Shown: in pieces, positions 25,684 through 34,296 of the stretch
How positions within the stretch are numbered: the first letter of the stretch is position 1
Layout of the letters: the number at the start of each line of letters is the position of its first letter
DNA from: Nucisporomicrobium flavum
GTDB lineage: Bacteria; Actinomycetota; Actinomycetes; Mycobacteriales; Micromonosporaceae
DNA: 64,000 nucleotides
Assembly (NCBI RefSeq): GCF_016464385.1
Contig: NZ_JADMLH010000005.1
Coordinates: 186,001-250,000 of the forward strand
Direction: 5' to 3'
Made by a program: the position numbers and the translations under genes
Notes under the pieces: generated by a model
Told to the model about the DNA's origin: nothing
The model's database searches: none
Seen by the model: only the letters and a program-made list of their open reading frames with translations

Positions 25684-25866
25684 CCGGCCCTCCCGCCCGT
25701 CGACTGTCTTCAGACCCGGCACTTCTCCGGAGCGGCGGCGGCGAAACGTCTGACCACGCATTCTCAGCTTCCCGACATCCACACTTAACGCACCGCCAAG
25801 ATTGGCGCCGACCGCGCGGGGAACAGGCCGATCTTCATTCGTGCAAGCGATCTGGGGGTTTGCCCG

Positions 25867-26889
25867 ATGCGGCATTCGCACGCGACTGAGACACCGACCG
25901 CTTCACCGATCGTCGAGGCCTGGACGACGTACCGCACCGGCAACGCCGCGGACTGGACGCCCGCGCAGCTCGTCCGCGCCAAGCGGGGCACCCGGGTCAG
26001 CGTCGTGATCCCCGCCCGCGACGAGGAGGCCACGATCGGTGCGATCGTGGGAACCATCTGCCGGGAGCTCACCGGCCGGGTCCCGCTGGTCGACGAGATC
26101 CTGGTCGTCGACTCGCGCTCCGGCGACGCGACAGCCGCCGTGGCCCGCGCCGCCGGCGCCCGCGTGGTCGGCCAGGACGAGGTGACCCGGCGGCTGCCCC
26201 GCATGGAGGGCAAGGGCGACGCGCTGTGGGCGGGGCTGGCGGCGAGCACCGGGGACGTGGTCGCCTTCGTCGACGGCGACCTGCGCGACTTCTCCGCACG
26301 CTTCGTCTCCGGCCTGCTCGGTCCGCTGCTCACCGACCCGTCGGTGGAGTTCGTCAAGGGCTTCTACCACCGTCCGCTGGTGCGCTCCTCGGGCGTCGAG
26401 ACCGACGGCGGGGGCCGCGTCACCGAGCTGGGCGCCCGGCCGCTGATCAATCTGTTCTGGCCGGAACTGTCCGGCGTCGTGCAGCCCCTCGCCGGCGAGT
26501 ACGCGGGCCGCCGCGCCGCCCTCGAGCGCATCCCGTTCGTCTCCGGGTACGGCGTCGAGATCGCGATGCTGATCGACCTGCTGGACCTCGTCGGCCTCGA
26601 CGCGCTGGCCCAGGTGGACCTCGGCGAGCGCTTCCACCGCCACCAGGGCACCGAGGCGCTGGGCCGGATGTCGGCTCAGATCATGGTGACGGCGTGGTCC
26701 CGGCTGCACCGGCGCGGCCTGGTCGCCGAGCCGATGCCACCGTCCACGCTGATGACGCAGTTCCGTCGGGGCGGCGACGGGCACCTGCCCCACCTGGACC
26801 GGGAGATCGTGGTGAGCGACGTCGGCGTCCAGGAGCGCCCGCCGCTGGCCTCGCTGGCGCGCCGGCCGTACGCGGTGGGTGTGGCATGA
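25867..26889 (+). CDS. gpgS: Glucosyl-3-phosphoglycerate synthase
   Basis: 340 residues of the GT81 family. Visible motifs: VVIPARDEEATIG (residues 46-58, nucleotide-sugar binding), ILVVDSRSGD, MEGKGDALW, and the metal-binding VDGDL (D136-G-D138); the family acceptor-loop residues (FVSGYGVEIAMLID, QVDLGERFHRHQ) follow. It transfers glucose to 3-phosphoglycerate, the first step to glucosylglycerate and, in mycobacteria, methylglucose lipopolysaccharides. No gpgP phosphatase is adjacent. It overlaps the next gene by ATGA. Confidence 0.9.
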   Translation: MRHSHATETPTASPIVEAWTTYRTGNAADWTPAQLVRAKRGTRVSVVIPARDEEATIGAIVGTICRELTGRVPLVDEILVVDSRSGDATAAVARAAGARVVGQDEVTRRLPRMEGKGDALWAGLAASTGDVVAFVDGDLRDFSARFVSGLLGPLLTDPSVEFVKGFYHRPLVRSSGVETDGGGRVTELGARPLINLFWPELSGVVQPLAGEYAGRRAALERIPFVSGYGVEIAMLIDLLDLVGLDALAQVDLGERFHRHQGTEALGRMSAQIMVTAWSRLHRRGLVAEPMPPSTLMTQFRRGGDGHLPHLDREIVVSDVGVQERPPLASLARRPYAVGVA

Positions 26890-28022
26890 GGGTCCTGGTC
26901 AACGCCGGCCCGTGGCTGCCGGTGCCACCTCACGGGTACGGCGGCATCGAGAACGTGGTGGCCACGCTGATCCCCGAGCTGCGCCGGCTCGGCGTCGAGG
27001 TGGTGCTCGCCTCCGTGGGCGAGAGCACGCTGCCGGTGGACGAGCGGCTGAGCGTCTTCGGCACGGGACAGTTCCCGCAGCTGCAGCGGCCGTACAACCA
27101 GGTGTGCGGTGTCGTGCCGGCGCATCAGAGCGCTGTCGTGCGCCGCCTCGACGCCGGCGACATCGACCTCGTGCACGACCACGTCGAGGCCGCCGGCCTG
27201 GCCACGCTCGCCTCGTTGGGCCCGGACGCGCCGCCGGGGCTGCACACTCTGCACTGGGACCTCGCCAAGCACCCCGAGCTGTACGGCGGCTTCGACGGCG
27301 GGGCCCGCGTACGCGTCAACGGCGTCTCGGCCGACCAGCTCAGCCACGCCCCCGAGGCCCTGCGCGCGCACGCCGTGGGCCACGTCCACCTGGGAACGCC
27401 GCTGGCGACGGGCGCCGACAAGCGACCGCCACACGCCAAGGACGGCTACGTGGTCGTGCTGGGGCGCATCAACCCCGGCAAGGGCCAGGACCTGGCGGCC
27501 CGGCTGGCGCACGAGGCAGGGTTCGACCTGGTGCTGGCGGGGCCGGTGGGTCCGTACCACCGCCCGCAGGACCTGAACGGCGCCGACCCACAGAACCCGG
27601 ACGTACGGTTCTGGCGCGAGCGGGTCGCGCCGCACGTGGACGGCGTCCGGGTGCGCTGGGTCGGGACGGTGACCGGCGTGGACCGTGACGACCTCGTCGC
27701 CGGGGCCCGCGCCGCGTTGTTCCCGCTGCGGTGGAACGAGCCGGGCGGCACCGCGGTGGTCGAGGCGCTCGCGCTGGGCACCCCGGTCGTCGGCATCGCC
27801 CGCGGCTGCCTGCCGGAGCTGGTGGAGCACGGCCGCACCGGCCTGCTCACCACGGACGAGAACGAGCTGGGCGACCTGGTCCACGCGAGCGCCGCGATCG
27901 CCGAGGCGGAATGCCGGGCGGAGGCGGCCCGCCGGTTCACCCCGGCGGTGATGGCGGCGTCCTATCTGGAGCTCTACGAACGCCTGTGCGCGAGGGACTC
28001 CCGGCTCGCCGTCACCGGCTGA
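26886..28022 (+). CDS. GT4-family glycosyltransferase
   Basis: 378 residues beginning MRVLVNAGPWLPVPPHGYGGIENVV, the GT-B N-terminal loop typical of GT4 enzymes. The C-terminal donor-binding domain has VVLGRINPGKG, the segment FPLRWNEPGGTAVVEALALGTPVVG with the E-P-G-G-x-x-x-x-E signature, and GCLPELVEHGRTGLL. Coupled to gpgS by an ATGA overlap, it may extend a glucosylglycerate-type acceptor, although it could also make an unrelated glycoside. Its end overlaps the convergent GGDEF-EAL gene by 49 nt. Confidence 0.88.
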   Translation: MRVLVNAGPWLPVPPHGYGGIENVVATLIPELRRLGVEVVLASVGESTLPVDERLSVFGTGQFPQLQRPYNQVCGVVPAHQSAVVRRLDAGDIDLVHDHVEAAGLATLASLGPDAPPGLHTLHWDLAKHPELYGGFDGGARVRVNGVSADQLSHAPEALRAHAVGHVHLGTPLATGADKRPPHAKDGYVVVLGRINPGKGQDLAARLAHEAGFDLVLAGPVGPYHRPQDLNGADPQNPDVRFWRERVAPHVDGVRVRWVGTVTGVDRDDLVAGARAALFPLRWNEPGGTAVVEALALGTPVVGIARGCLPELVEHGRTGLLTTDENELGDLVHASAAIAEAECRAEAARRFTPAVMAASYLELYERLCARDSRLAVTG

Positions 28023-30343
28023 AGCTCCTCACCGGCGAACAGGGCGGTGGTCCGGTCGGCGGGGGCGGGGCGGCCGTAGTGCCAGCCCTGCCCCTTGTCG
28101 CAGCCCAGCGTCTGCAGCACGGCGGCCTGCTCGAGGGTCTCCACACCCTCGGCGACCGTCGCGAGGCGCAGGTCGTGCGCGAGGCCGACGATCGTGCGGA
28201 CCAGCGCCACCTGCTCCCCCGCGTCGTCGCCGGCCGGCATGAACGACCGGTCGATCTTCAGGATGTCGATCGGCAGGTCGCGCAGGTACGCCAGCGACGA
28301 GTACCCGGTGCCAAAATCGTCGACCGCCACCCGCACGCCGTCGTGGCGCAGGTCGGCCAGGTGCGCGATGCTCTGCCGGGCGTGCGGGCCGGCGCCGATC
28401 AGCATGCCCTCGGTGATCTCGAGGATCAGCGCGGCGGCGGGCAGTCCGGAGTCGCTCAGCGCCGCGCGGACCTTGGCGGCGAAGTGCGGTTCGGCCAGTT
28501 GCCGCGGCGACACGTTGACGGTCACGCCGATGCCGTACCGGGCGTGCCAGCCCGCGGCGTCGCGGCAGGCATCCCGGAGCACCTGCTCGCCGAGCGGGAC
28601 GATGAGCCCGCTGTCCTCGGCGGCCGGGATGAAGTCGTCGGGCATGATCGGGGCGGCGCCCGGCGGGCACCAGCGTACGAGCGCCTCGACCGCGGTGAAC
28701 CGGCCGGTGGTGAGCGAGACGATCGGCTGGTAGTGCACCACGATGTCGCCGGTGCCGATCGCGCCGCGCAGCCGCTCCACGGTGGCGATGCGGCGCAGTT
28801 GGCTCTCGCGCAAGCGCACGTCGTACGCCTCGGCGCGGTCGCGGCCGGCCCGCTTGGCGGCGTTGAGCGCCATGTCGGCGTCGCTGAGCACCTCGGCGCT
28901 GCCGGACGCCGAGGCCAGATTCCGGACGCCGATGCTGGCCGTGACGTGCAGCCGGTGGCCGAGCACCGCCACCGGGCGGCGCAGCGCGGCGAGCAGCTCC
29001 TGGACGGCGGCGGCCGCCTCGGCGTGGCCCACGCCCGGCAGCAGCACGGCGAACTCGTCGCCGCCCAGGCGGGCGAGCACGCCTTCCGTGCCGACCGCCT
29101 CGGTCAGCCGGCCCGCCACCGCCTGCAGCAGCGCGTCGCCGGTCGGGTGGCCGAAGCTGTCGTTGACCTGCTGGAAGCCGTCGAGGTCGATCATCAGCAG
29201 GGTGCCGGGGTCGGGGCGGCGCAGCGCCTCGTCGAGGCTGCGCTCCACGTGCAGCCGGTTGGGCAGGCCGGTGAGGGCGTCGTGCAGGGCGAGGTGACTC
29301 ATCCGCTCCTGCAGCACCGCCTGCTCGGCCAGCGACTGCTCCAGCTCGGCGGCGCGCCGGTTCACCAGGGCGCTGGTGTGCGACAGCCGGATCACCAGCA
29401 GCACCGCGGTGGCGGCCGTGGCGGCCAGCGGCAGCGCGACGTCGGCCAGGTCGAAGTCGCCCGCCCGGAGATCACGCCGGCACGCGTACGCCGTGGCCAG
29501 CGGTCCGATCGCCACCAGGGCGGTGTACAGGGCGGTCACCCGCCGCGAGGAGCGCACCTCCTGCCCGGAGCGGTCCGCGGTCCGGGCCGCCATCGACGGG
29601 TGCAGGGCCGCGGCGCCGAGCAGCAGGTAGAACAGCATCCAGCCGGACACGCTGACGCCGGGGCCCGACCACGCGCCGCCGGAGGACACGGACACGAAGT
29701 AGACGATGTCCGAGGCGACCATCGTGGCCACCGCGAGCAGCATCAGGACGTGCGTACGGGTGAGCCCGCCCGCGGCCACGGCGAGCCGCACCGCCATGGT
29801 CAGGATGAAGAGGTCGAGCAGCGGGTACGCCACCGCGGTCGAGCCGGACGTCCAGCCGCCGTTGTCGTTGACGAACGGGTCGATGAGGAACACCCAGCCG
29901 AGCACGATCGCGGTGCACGCCACGACGCCGGCCTCCACCATGCCGGCCAGGGCCGAGGCGCCACGGGACGCCACGGCCGCGAGCGCGGCGGCGACCAGCA
30001 GGTACATGGCGAAGTAGACCGCGTCGACGACCGTCAGCCCGCCGGGCGGGGAGCCGTCGAGGAAGGCCAGCGACCAGGCCGCGCTGCTCGCCGAGCCGCA
30101 GGTCATCGCGGCGGCCACGAGCCACCACCCGGTCGTGCGGGCGGGACGGTGCACGGCCAGCCCGGTGAGCACGCCGGCGCCGGCCAGCGCGGCGAGCACC
30201 GCGTACGCGGCCTCCTGGGCGGCCGGGCCCAGCCACGCCCCGGCGATCAGCAGCGGCGTGCCCCCGAGCAGGAACCACCACCAGGCGTCACCGGCGCGGA
30301 CGGCGTCCAGCAAGCCGCTGCGGGCGCGCTGCAGGATCGTCAT
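27974..30343 (-). CDS. Membrane-bound GGDEF-EAL cyclic-di-GMP enzyme
   Basis: 789 residues from MTILQRARSGLLDAV (GAAGGCGG upstream). The N-terminal half contains about nine transmembrane segments (to about residue 315), a MASE-like sensor. The GGDEF domain has an intact R-L-G-G-D-E-F active site but no R-x-x-D inhibitory site at the expected position five residues before it (G-T-E-G there). The EAL domain is complete: VEALVRW, NVSPRQL, EITEG, DDFGTGYSSL and LKIDRSF. Both cyclase and phosphodiesterase activities are therefore possible. A coiled-coil linker (RRAAELEQSLAEQAVLQERM) joins sensor and catalytic parts. Confidence 0.9.
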   Translation of the reverse strand: MTILQRARSGLLDAVRAGDAWWWFLLGGTPLLIAGAWLGPAAQEAAYAVLAALAGAGVLTGLAVHRPARTTGWWLVAAAMTCGSASSAAWSLAFLDGSPPGGLTVVDAVYFAMYLLVAAALAAVASRGASALAGMVEAGVVACTAIVLGWVFLIDPFVNDNGGWTSGSTAVAYPLLDLFILTMAVRLAVAAGGLTRTHVLMLLAVATMVASDIVYFVSVSSGGAWSGPGVSVSGWMLFYLLLGAAALHPSMAARTADRSGQEVRSSRRVTALYTALVAIGPLATAYACRRDLRAGDFDLADVALPLAATAATAVLLVIRLSHTSALVNRRAAELEQSLAEQAVLQERMSHLALHDALTGLPNRLHVERSLDEALRRPDPGTLLMIDLDGFQQVNDSFGHPTGDALLQAVAGRLTEAVGTEGVLARLGGDEFAVLLPGVGHAEAAAAVQELLAALRRPVAVLGHRLHVTASIGVRNLASASGSAEVLSDADMALNAAKRAGRDRAEAYDVRLRESQLRRIATVERLRGAIGTGDIVVHYQPIVSLTTGRFTAVEALVRWCPPGAAPIMPDDFIPAAEDSGLIVPLGEQVLRDACRDAAGWHARYGIGVTVNVSPRQLAEPHFAAKVRAALSDSGLPAAALILEITEGMLIGAGPHARQSIAHLADLRHDGVRVAVDDFGTGYSSLAYLRDLPIDILKIDRSFMPAGDDAGEQVALVRTIVGLAHDLRLATVAEGVETLEQAAVLQTLGCDKGQGWHYGRPAPADRTTALFAGEELQPVTASRESLAHRRS

Positions 30344-30441
30344 GGGGCCGCCTTCTCGCCGGGTGGGCACTGACCGGAGAGATTCATGCTCGGGGCGTAC
30401 GGGTGCCGCCCGGGAGCAGAAACGGTCAGCCTTCCGGAGCG

Positions 30442-30476
30442 AAAAACGGCCGGGCGGGGAATCCCCCGCCCGGCCG
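30442..30476 (-). terminator. Intrinsic terminator of the deacetylase gene
   Basis: A 13-bp perfect stem (CGGCCGGGCGGGG / CCCCGCCCGGCCG) with a 4-nt loop, followed on the minus strand by TTTTTC: a textbook intrinsic terminator 18 nt past the stop codon. Confidence 0.9.
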
Positions 30477-30493
30477 CTCGCGGCTCGTTGCTG

Positions 30494-31528
30494 TCAGCCC
30501 GCCCGGCAGCTCGCCGCCGGCCAGGTCCAGTTGCCGTTGGCCATGATGGTCACGCCGAAGTTGTTGCCGGCGCCGTTCGGCCTGGCGGTGACGGTTCCCG
30601 TGGTGCCGCTGACCGACGCGTTCCAGCTGTTCTGCACGCTCTGGCCGCCGTTCAGGGCCAGCGTGACGGTCCAGCTGCTGGTACCGCTGACCGCGACGTT
30701 GAGGTTGAACCGGTCACCGAACTGCTGGCCGGCCGAGAGGGTCGCGGTGCAGGAGCCGCCACCCGGCGGCGGGGTGGTCGGGTCGGTCGGCGGCGGGTTG
30801 CTGGTGCCGTCGGGCGCCACGGCCCGGCCGGTCGACGGCGAGATCATGCCCGCGCACAGGCCCCGGCTGTTCAGGCCGGAGACGATCTGCGGGATCGCCG
30901 CGATGGTGGTCGCGTACTGGTCGTGCATGAGGATGCTCTGGCCGTTGGTGAGCCGGCCGGCCGCCTGCACGATCTGCGCGGTGCTGGCGCCGTTCCAGTC
31001 CTGCGAGTCGACGTCCCAGGTGATGGTGCGCAGGCCGAGCGCGGACGCCGCCGACTGCAGGGTGCCGTTGGTCTCGCCGTACGGCGGCCGGAACAGCTGC
31101 GGGGTGCCGCCGCCGCCGTTCTGAATCGCCGACTGGGTCCGCGACAGCTCCGACGACATCTGGCTCTGGCTGAGGTTGAGCATGTGCGGGTGGGTGTAGC
31201 TGTGGTTGCCGATCCACATGCCGGCGGCCCGCTCGGCGGCCACCAGCGACGGGTTGCTCGCGGCGTTCTGCCCGATGTTGAACAGCGTGGCCCGGACGCC
31301 CGCCTGCCGCAGCGCGTTGAGCAGGTTGTTCGTGTTGCTGGGGTTGGGTCCGTCGTCGTAGGTCAGCGCGACGTAGCCGTTGCTGCAGCTCGCGGCGGCC
31401 GCGGCCGGGGCGCTCGCGGTGGCGGCGACGCCGGCGGCGGCCGTCAGCAGGCCGGCCGCACAGGCGACGAACGCGGACCAGCGGCGCGAACGCCGCTGCC
31501 CGGTGTCGTCGGCAGCTCTTCTGATCAT
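30494..31528 (-). CDS. Secreted polysaccharide deacetylase (CE4) with C-terminal CBM2
   Basis: 344 residues with a Sec-type signal peptide (positively charged RRSRRWSAF then a hydrophobic stretch ending APAAAAA). The NodB catalytic domain (about 50-235) has T-Y-D-D-G-P (D58/D59), the metal histidines in NHSYTHPHM and RPPYGE. A Pro/Thr linker (residues about 240-255) leads to a roughly 90-residue CBM2 cellulose/xylan-binding module with flanking cysteines and exposed tryptophans. It probably deacetylates xylan or chitin outside the cell. GGAAGG precedes the start. Confidence 0.9.
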   Translation of the reverse strand: MIRRAADDTGQRRSRRWSAFVACAAGLLTAAAGVAATASAPAAAAASCSNGYVALTYDDGPNPSNTNNLLNALRQAGVRATLFNIGQNAASNPSLVAAERAAGMWIGNHSYTHPHMLNLSQSQMSSELSRTQSAIQNGGGGTPQLFRPPYGETNGTLQSAASALGLRTITWDVDSQDWNGASTAQIVQAAGRLTNGQSILMHDQYATTIAAIPQIVSGLNSRGLCAGMISPSTGRAVAPDGTSNPPPTDPTTPPPGGGSCTATLSAGQQFGDRFNLNVAVSGTSSWTVTLALNGGQSVQNSWNASVSGTTGTVTARPNGAGNNFGVTIMANGNWTWPAASCRAG

Positions 31529-31608
31529 GACTGCTCACCTTCCGTAGGGGGATCGACGGCCGTCGTTGCGCCCATTCTTGGAGCCCGGTGGCCCGATCGT
31601 CAACAGGC

Positions 31609-31624
31609 AATTTCCGGAAGTTTT
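31609..31624. promoter_or_regulatory. Candidate operator upstream of the deacetylase gene
   Basis: AATTTCCGGAAGTTTT contains the perfect palindrome TTCCGGAA in an AT-richer stretch about 85 nt upstream of the deacetylase start codon. It resembles a repressor site, but the binding protein is unknown. Confidence 0.3.
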
Positions 31625-31766
31625 CAGAGCTGTTAACGCGCACTTTTGCGATCAGCGGGGCGGCCTGCCAGAATCGGTGATGCCATTCGCCGTCCGTAAC
31701 TCTCGGATTCTTCCCGGTACGGCTGCTAACGCTCACGTCGCCTCCCCCGCAACCGACCTATAGCTC

Positions 31767-33323
31767 GTGGCCTCCGATCATCTGCCCGCCGTGGTCTCCC
31801 CGTACGGTCCGTACGCGGGAATGGGCCTGCACGTCCACGACCTGACCATTCGCGGCCACCACGGCGAGACGCTGGTGGCGGCCGACGAGGCCGAGGGCGT
31901 GCTGCGGATCCTCGGCGACGAGCGCACCCGCCGGGTCGCCCGCCTCGGCCGCATGTACGCGCTCAGCTCCCTGGGCCGCCTCGACGAGGCGCTGCTGATC
32001 GGCGAGGAGCTGGTCGCCGAGCCGGGCCACCTCACCGGGCCCCGGACCACCGACGCGAAGATCCTGGCGGACACCGGCCGGATGCTCATCCAGGTCGGGC
32101 GGGTCGACGACGGGCTGCATCACCTGGCCCGCGCCCTGACGATCCTCGACGTGGTGCCCCGCAAGAGCCTGCGCTACTTCTCGGCGATGGCCTCGCTGGC
32201 CGACTCCGCCCGCGCCGCCGACCTGTTCGAGCTCGCCGAGGTGGCACTGCTCAACGCGATCGACGCCTTCGACTCCCCCGACGACCTGTACCGCTCCTCG
32301 GCCGAGCTGCAGTACGCCGAGCTGCTGCTGGAATGGGCGCTGCGCCTGGAACAGGTCGGCTGCCACGAGGAAGCGGCCGTCCTGGTCCACAAGAGCGTCG
32401 CGCTGCTGCAGTACTGGACCGGGCGCGCCATCGACTCCCCGCTCGGCGCCGCCCTGCTCGCCGTCGGCCACGCGAAGACCGGCCGGCACGAGGAGGCCAC
32501 GGCCGTCGTGGACCGGACGCTGGCAACCGTACGGGCGGCCGGCCAGCACCACGAGGCACGGCTCCTGCACCTCGCCCACGGCCTGAGCCTGCGCGCGGCC
32601 GGGGAGCTGCGCGCGGCGCGCCGGGAGTTCCTCGCCGCGCTCGAACTGTGCGTGCTGCCCGCGCAGAGCCTGCTGTTCCAGTACGAGCTGTCCCTCACGG
32701 CGACGCTGGAGAGCCCGGGCGAGGCCACCCGTACGGTCCTCGAGGCGCTGCACAGCCACATCCGCGTGCTCTGGCGCCTGCGGCTGGACCGGCGCACGAT
32801 GCTCCAGCAGGCGTACCGCCGGGTCGAGCTCGAGGCGGCCCGCAGCACCGCCGACCAGGCCGCGGCCTCGGACGCGCTGACCGGCCTGGGCAACCGCCGT
32901 CTCTTCGATCGGCGCATCGCGGCGATGGCGGGCTCCGGCACGCTGCTGCTGATCGACGTGGACCGCTTCAAGGACATCAACGACGAGTTCTCCCACGGCG
33001 TGGGCGACCGCGTGCTGGCCGAGATCGCGGCGGTGCTGAGCGCACACTGCCGCCACGACGAGGTCGCGATCCGCTTCGGCGGCGACGAGTTCGCCATGTT
33101 CCTGGACACCAGCGAGCTGGAGGGCCGCCAGGTCGCCGAACGGATCCGGCAGGTGATCGGCGCGCGCGACTGGTCGGCGATCGCACCCGGGCTGCGGGTG
33201 ACGCTGAGCATGGGCCTGACGGCGTGCCGGCCCGGCGAGAGCGGCCGCGACCTCTACGACCGGGCCGACTCCCGCCTGTACGCGGCGAAGCGAGCCGGCC
33301 GCGACCGGCTCGCCGTCGCCTGA
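31767..33323 (+). CDS. TPR-like repeat diguanylate cyclase (GGDEF)
   Basis: 518 residues from a GTG start without an evident ribosome site; an ATG 18 codons later (MGLHVHDLTI) is an alternative. Residues about 30-340 are helical repeats of TPR character (for example RMYALSSLGRLDEALLIGEEL, AKTGRHEEATAVVDRTLATV). A coiled-coil linker leads to GGDEF (about 365-515) with DALTGLGNRR, DVDRFKDIND, the R-F-G-G-D-E-F active site and ADSRLYAAKRAGRDR. No membrane segment. It should make c-di-GMP in response to a protein-binding input. Confidence 0.88.
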   Translation: MASDHLPAVVSPYGPYAGMGLHVHDLTIRGHHGETLVAADEAEGVLRILGDERTRRVARLGRMYALSSLGRLDEALLIGEELVAEPGHLTGPRTTDAKILADTGRMLIQVGRVDDGLHHLARALTILDVVPRKSLRYFSAMASLADSARAADLFELAEVALLNAIDAFDSPDDLYRSSAELQYAELLLEWALRLEQVGCHEEAAVLVHKSVALLQYWTGRAIDSPLGAALLAVGHAKTGRHEEATAVVDRTLATVRAAGQHHEARLLHLAHGLSLRAAGELRAARREFLAALELCVLPAQSLLFQYELSLTATLESPGEATRTVLEALHSHIRVLWRLRLDRRTMLQQAYRRVELEAARSTADQAAASDALTGLGNRRLFDRRIAAMAGSGTLLLIDVDRFKDINDEFSHGVGDRVLAEIAAVLSAHCRHDEVAIRFGGDEFAMFLDTSELEGRQVAERIRQVIGARDWSAIAPGLRVTLSMGLTACRPGESGRDLYDRADSRLYAAKRAGRDRLAVA

Positions 33324-33333
33324 CGTCTCCGCC

Positions 33334-34284
33334 TTACCCGAGGGCCCGCTTCAGCGCATCGATCCGCAGCGCCCAGATCCGCTGCGCGAGGGCGGCGTCC
33401 GGGGCGAAGGTCTCCGCGGCGTGATAGCTGCCCGGGTGCACGTGCAGCTCCGTGGACACGCCGGCGGCCATGAGCCGCTGCGCGAACGCGATGTCCTCGT
33501 CGCGGAACAGGTCCACCGTGCCGACGTCGATGAACGCCGGCGGCAGCCCCGACAGGTCCTCCGCCCGGCTGGGGGCCGCGTACTGGTCGGCCGGCTTGCC
33601 GCCCAGGTACCAGGCCCACGCCTCGACGTTGCCGGCCCGGTCCCAGATCCCGATGTCGGTGATCTCGTGGCTCGACGCGGTCTCGTTCCGGTCGTCGACC
33701 ATCGGGTAGATCGGCATGATGAACGCGAGCGCCGGCCCGCCCCGGTCGCGGGCCATCAGCGCGGTGGCGATGGTCAGCCCGCCGCCCGCGCTGGCGCCGT
33801 AGATCGCCAGCCGCTGCGGGTCGATGCCCAGCTCGTCGGCGTGCTCGGCGGTCCACTTCAGGCCGGCATAGCAGTCCTCGGCCGGCGCCGGGTGCGGGTT
33901 CTCCGGCGACAACCGGTATTCCACCGACACCACGACCGCGCCCACCTGGTCGCAGATCAGCGTCGCGGTCGGATCCTCACCCTCCACGGTCCCGAGAATC
34001 ATCCCCCCACCGTGGATGAAGAAAATGCCCGGGAGCGGCGCCTCGGCATTGACCGGCTTGTAAATCCGTACGCTGATGTCCGGCTCACCCTGCGGCCCGG
34101 GAACCGTACGGTCCTCCTTGACCACATTCGGGTTCTCGGGCACCTCGATGGCGCCCAGCATCGCCGTCACGGCGGCGCGGCGCTCCACGATGTCCGCGAC
34201 GGCGTTGAAACCGCCGGGCATCGCTTCGAGCAACTGATCCAGGGGTACGCGCACCTCGGGATCGATCAGGTCACGACGGGACAT
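33334..34284 (-). CDS. Alpha/beta-hydrolase, HSL-type esterase
   Basis: 316 residues, GAGAGGAG upstream. The hormone-sensitive-lipase oxyanion motif H91-G-G-G94 and the nucleophile elbow GASAGG (Ser165) are visible, with the catalytic Asp in DVGTVDLFRDED and His in HPGSYHAAE. It begins 12 nt after the Baeyer-Villiger monooxygenase gene on the same strand. Together they form a plausible ketone-to-ester-to-acid plus alcohol route, known for other BVMO-esterase pairs. Confidence 0.9.
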   Translation of the reverse strand: MSRRDLIDPEVRVPLDQLLEAMPGGFNAVADIVERRAAVTAMLGAIEVPENPNVVKEDRTVPGPQGEPDISVRIYKPVNAEAPLPGIFFIHGGGMILGTVEGEDPTATLICDQVGAVVVSVEYRLSPENPHPAPAEDCYAGLKWTAEHADELGIDPQRLAIYGASAGGGLTIATALMARDRGGPALAFIMPIYPMVDDRNETASSHEITDIGIWDRAGNVEAWAWYLGGKPADQYAAPSRAEDLSGLPPAFIDVGTVDLFRDEDIAFAQRLMAAGVSTELHVHPGSYHAAETFAPDAALAQRIWALRIDALKRALG

Positions 34285-34296
34285 GGCATTCTCCTC

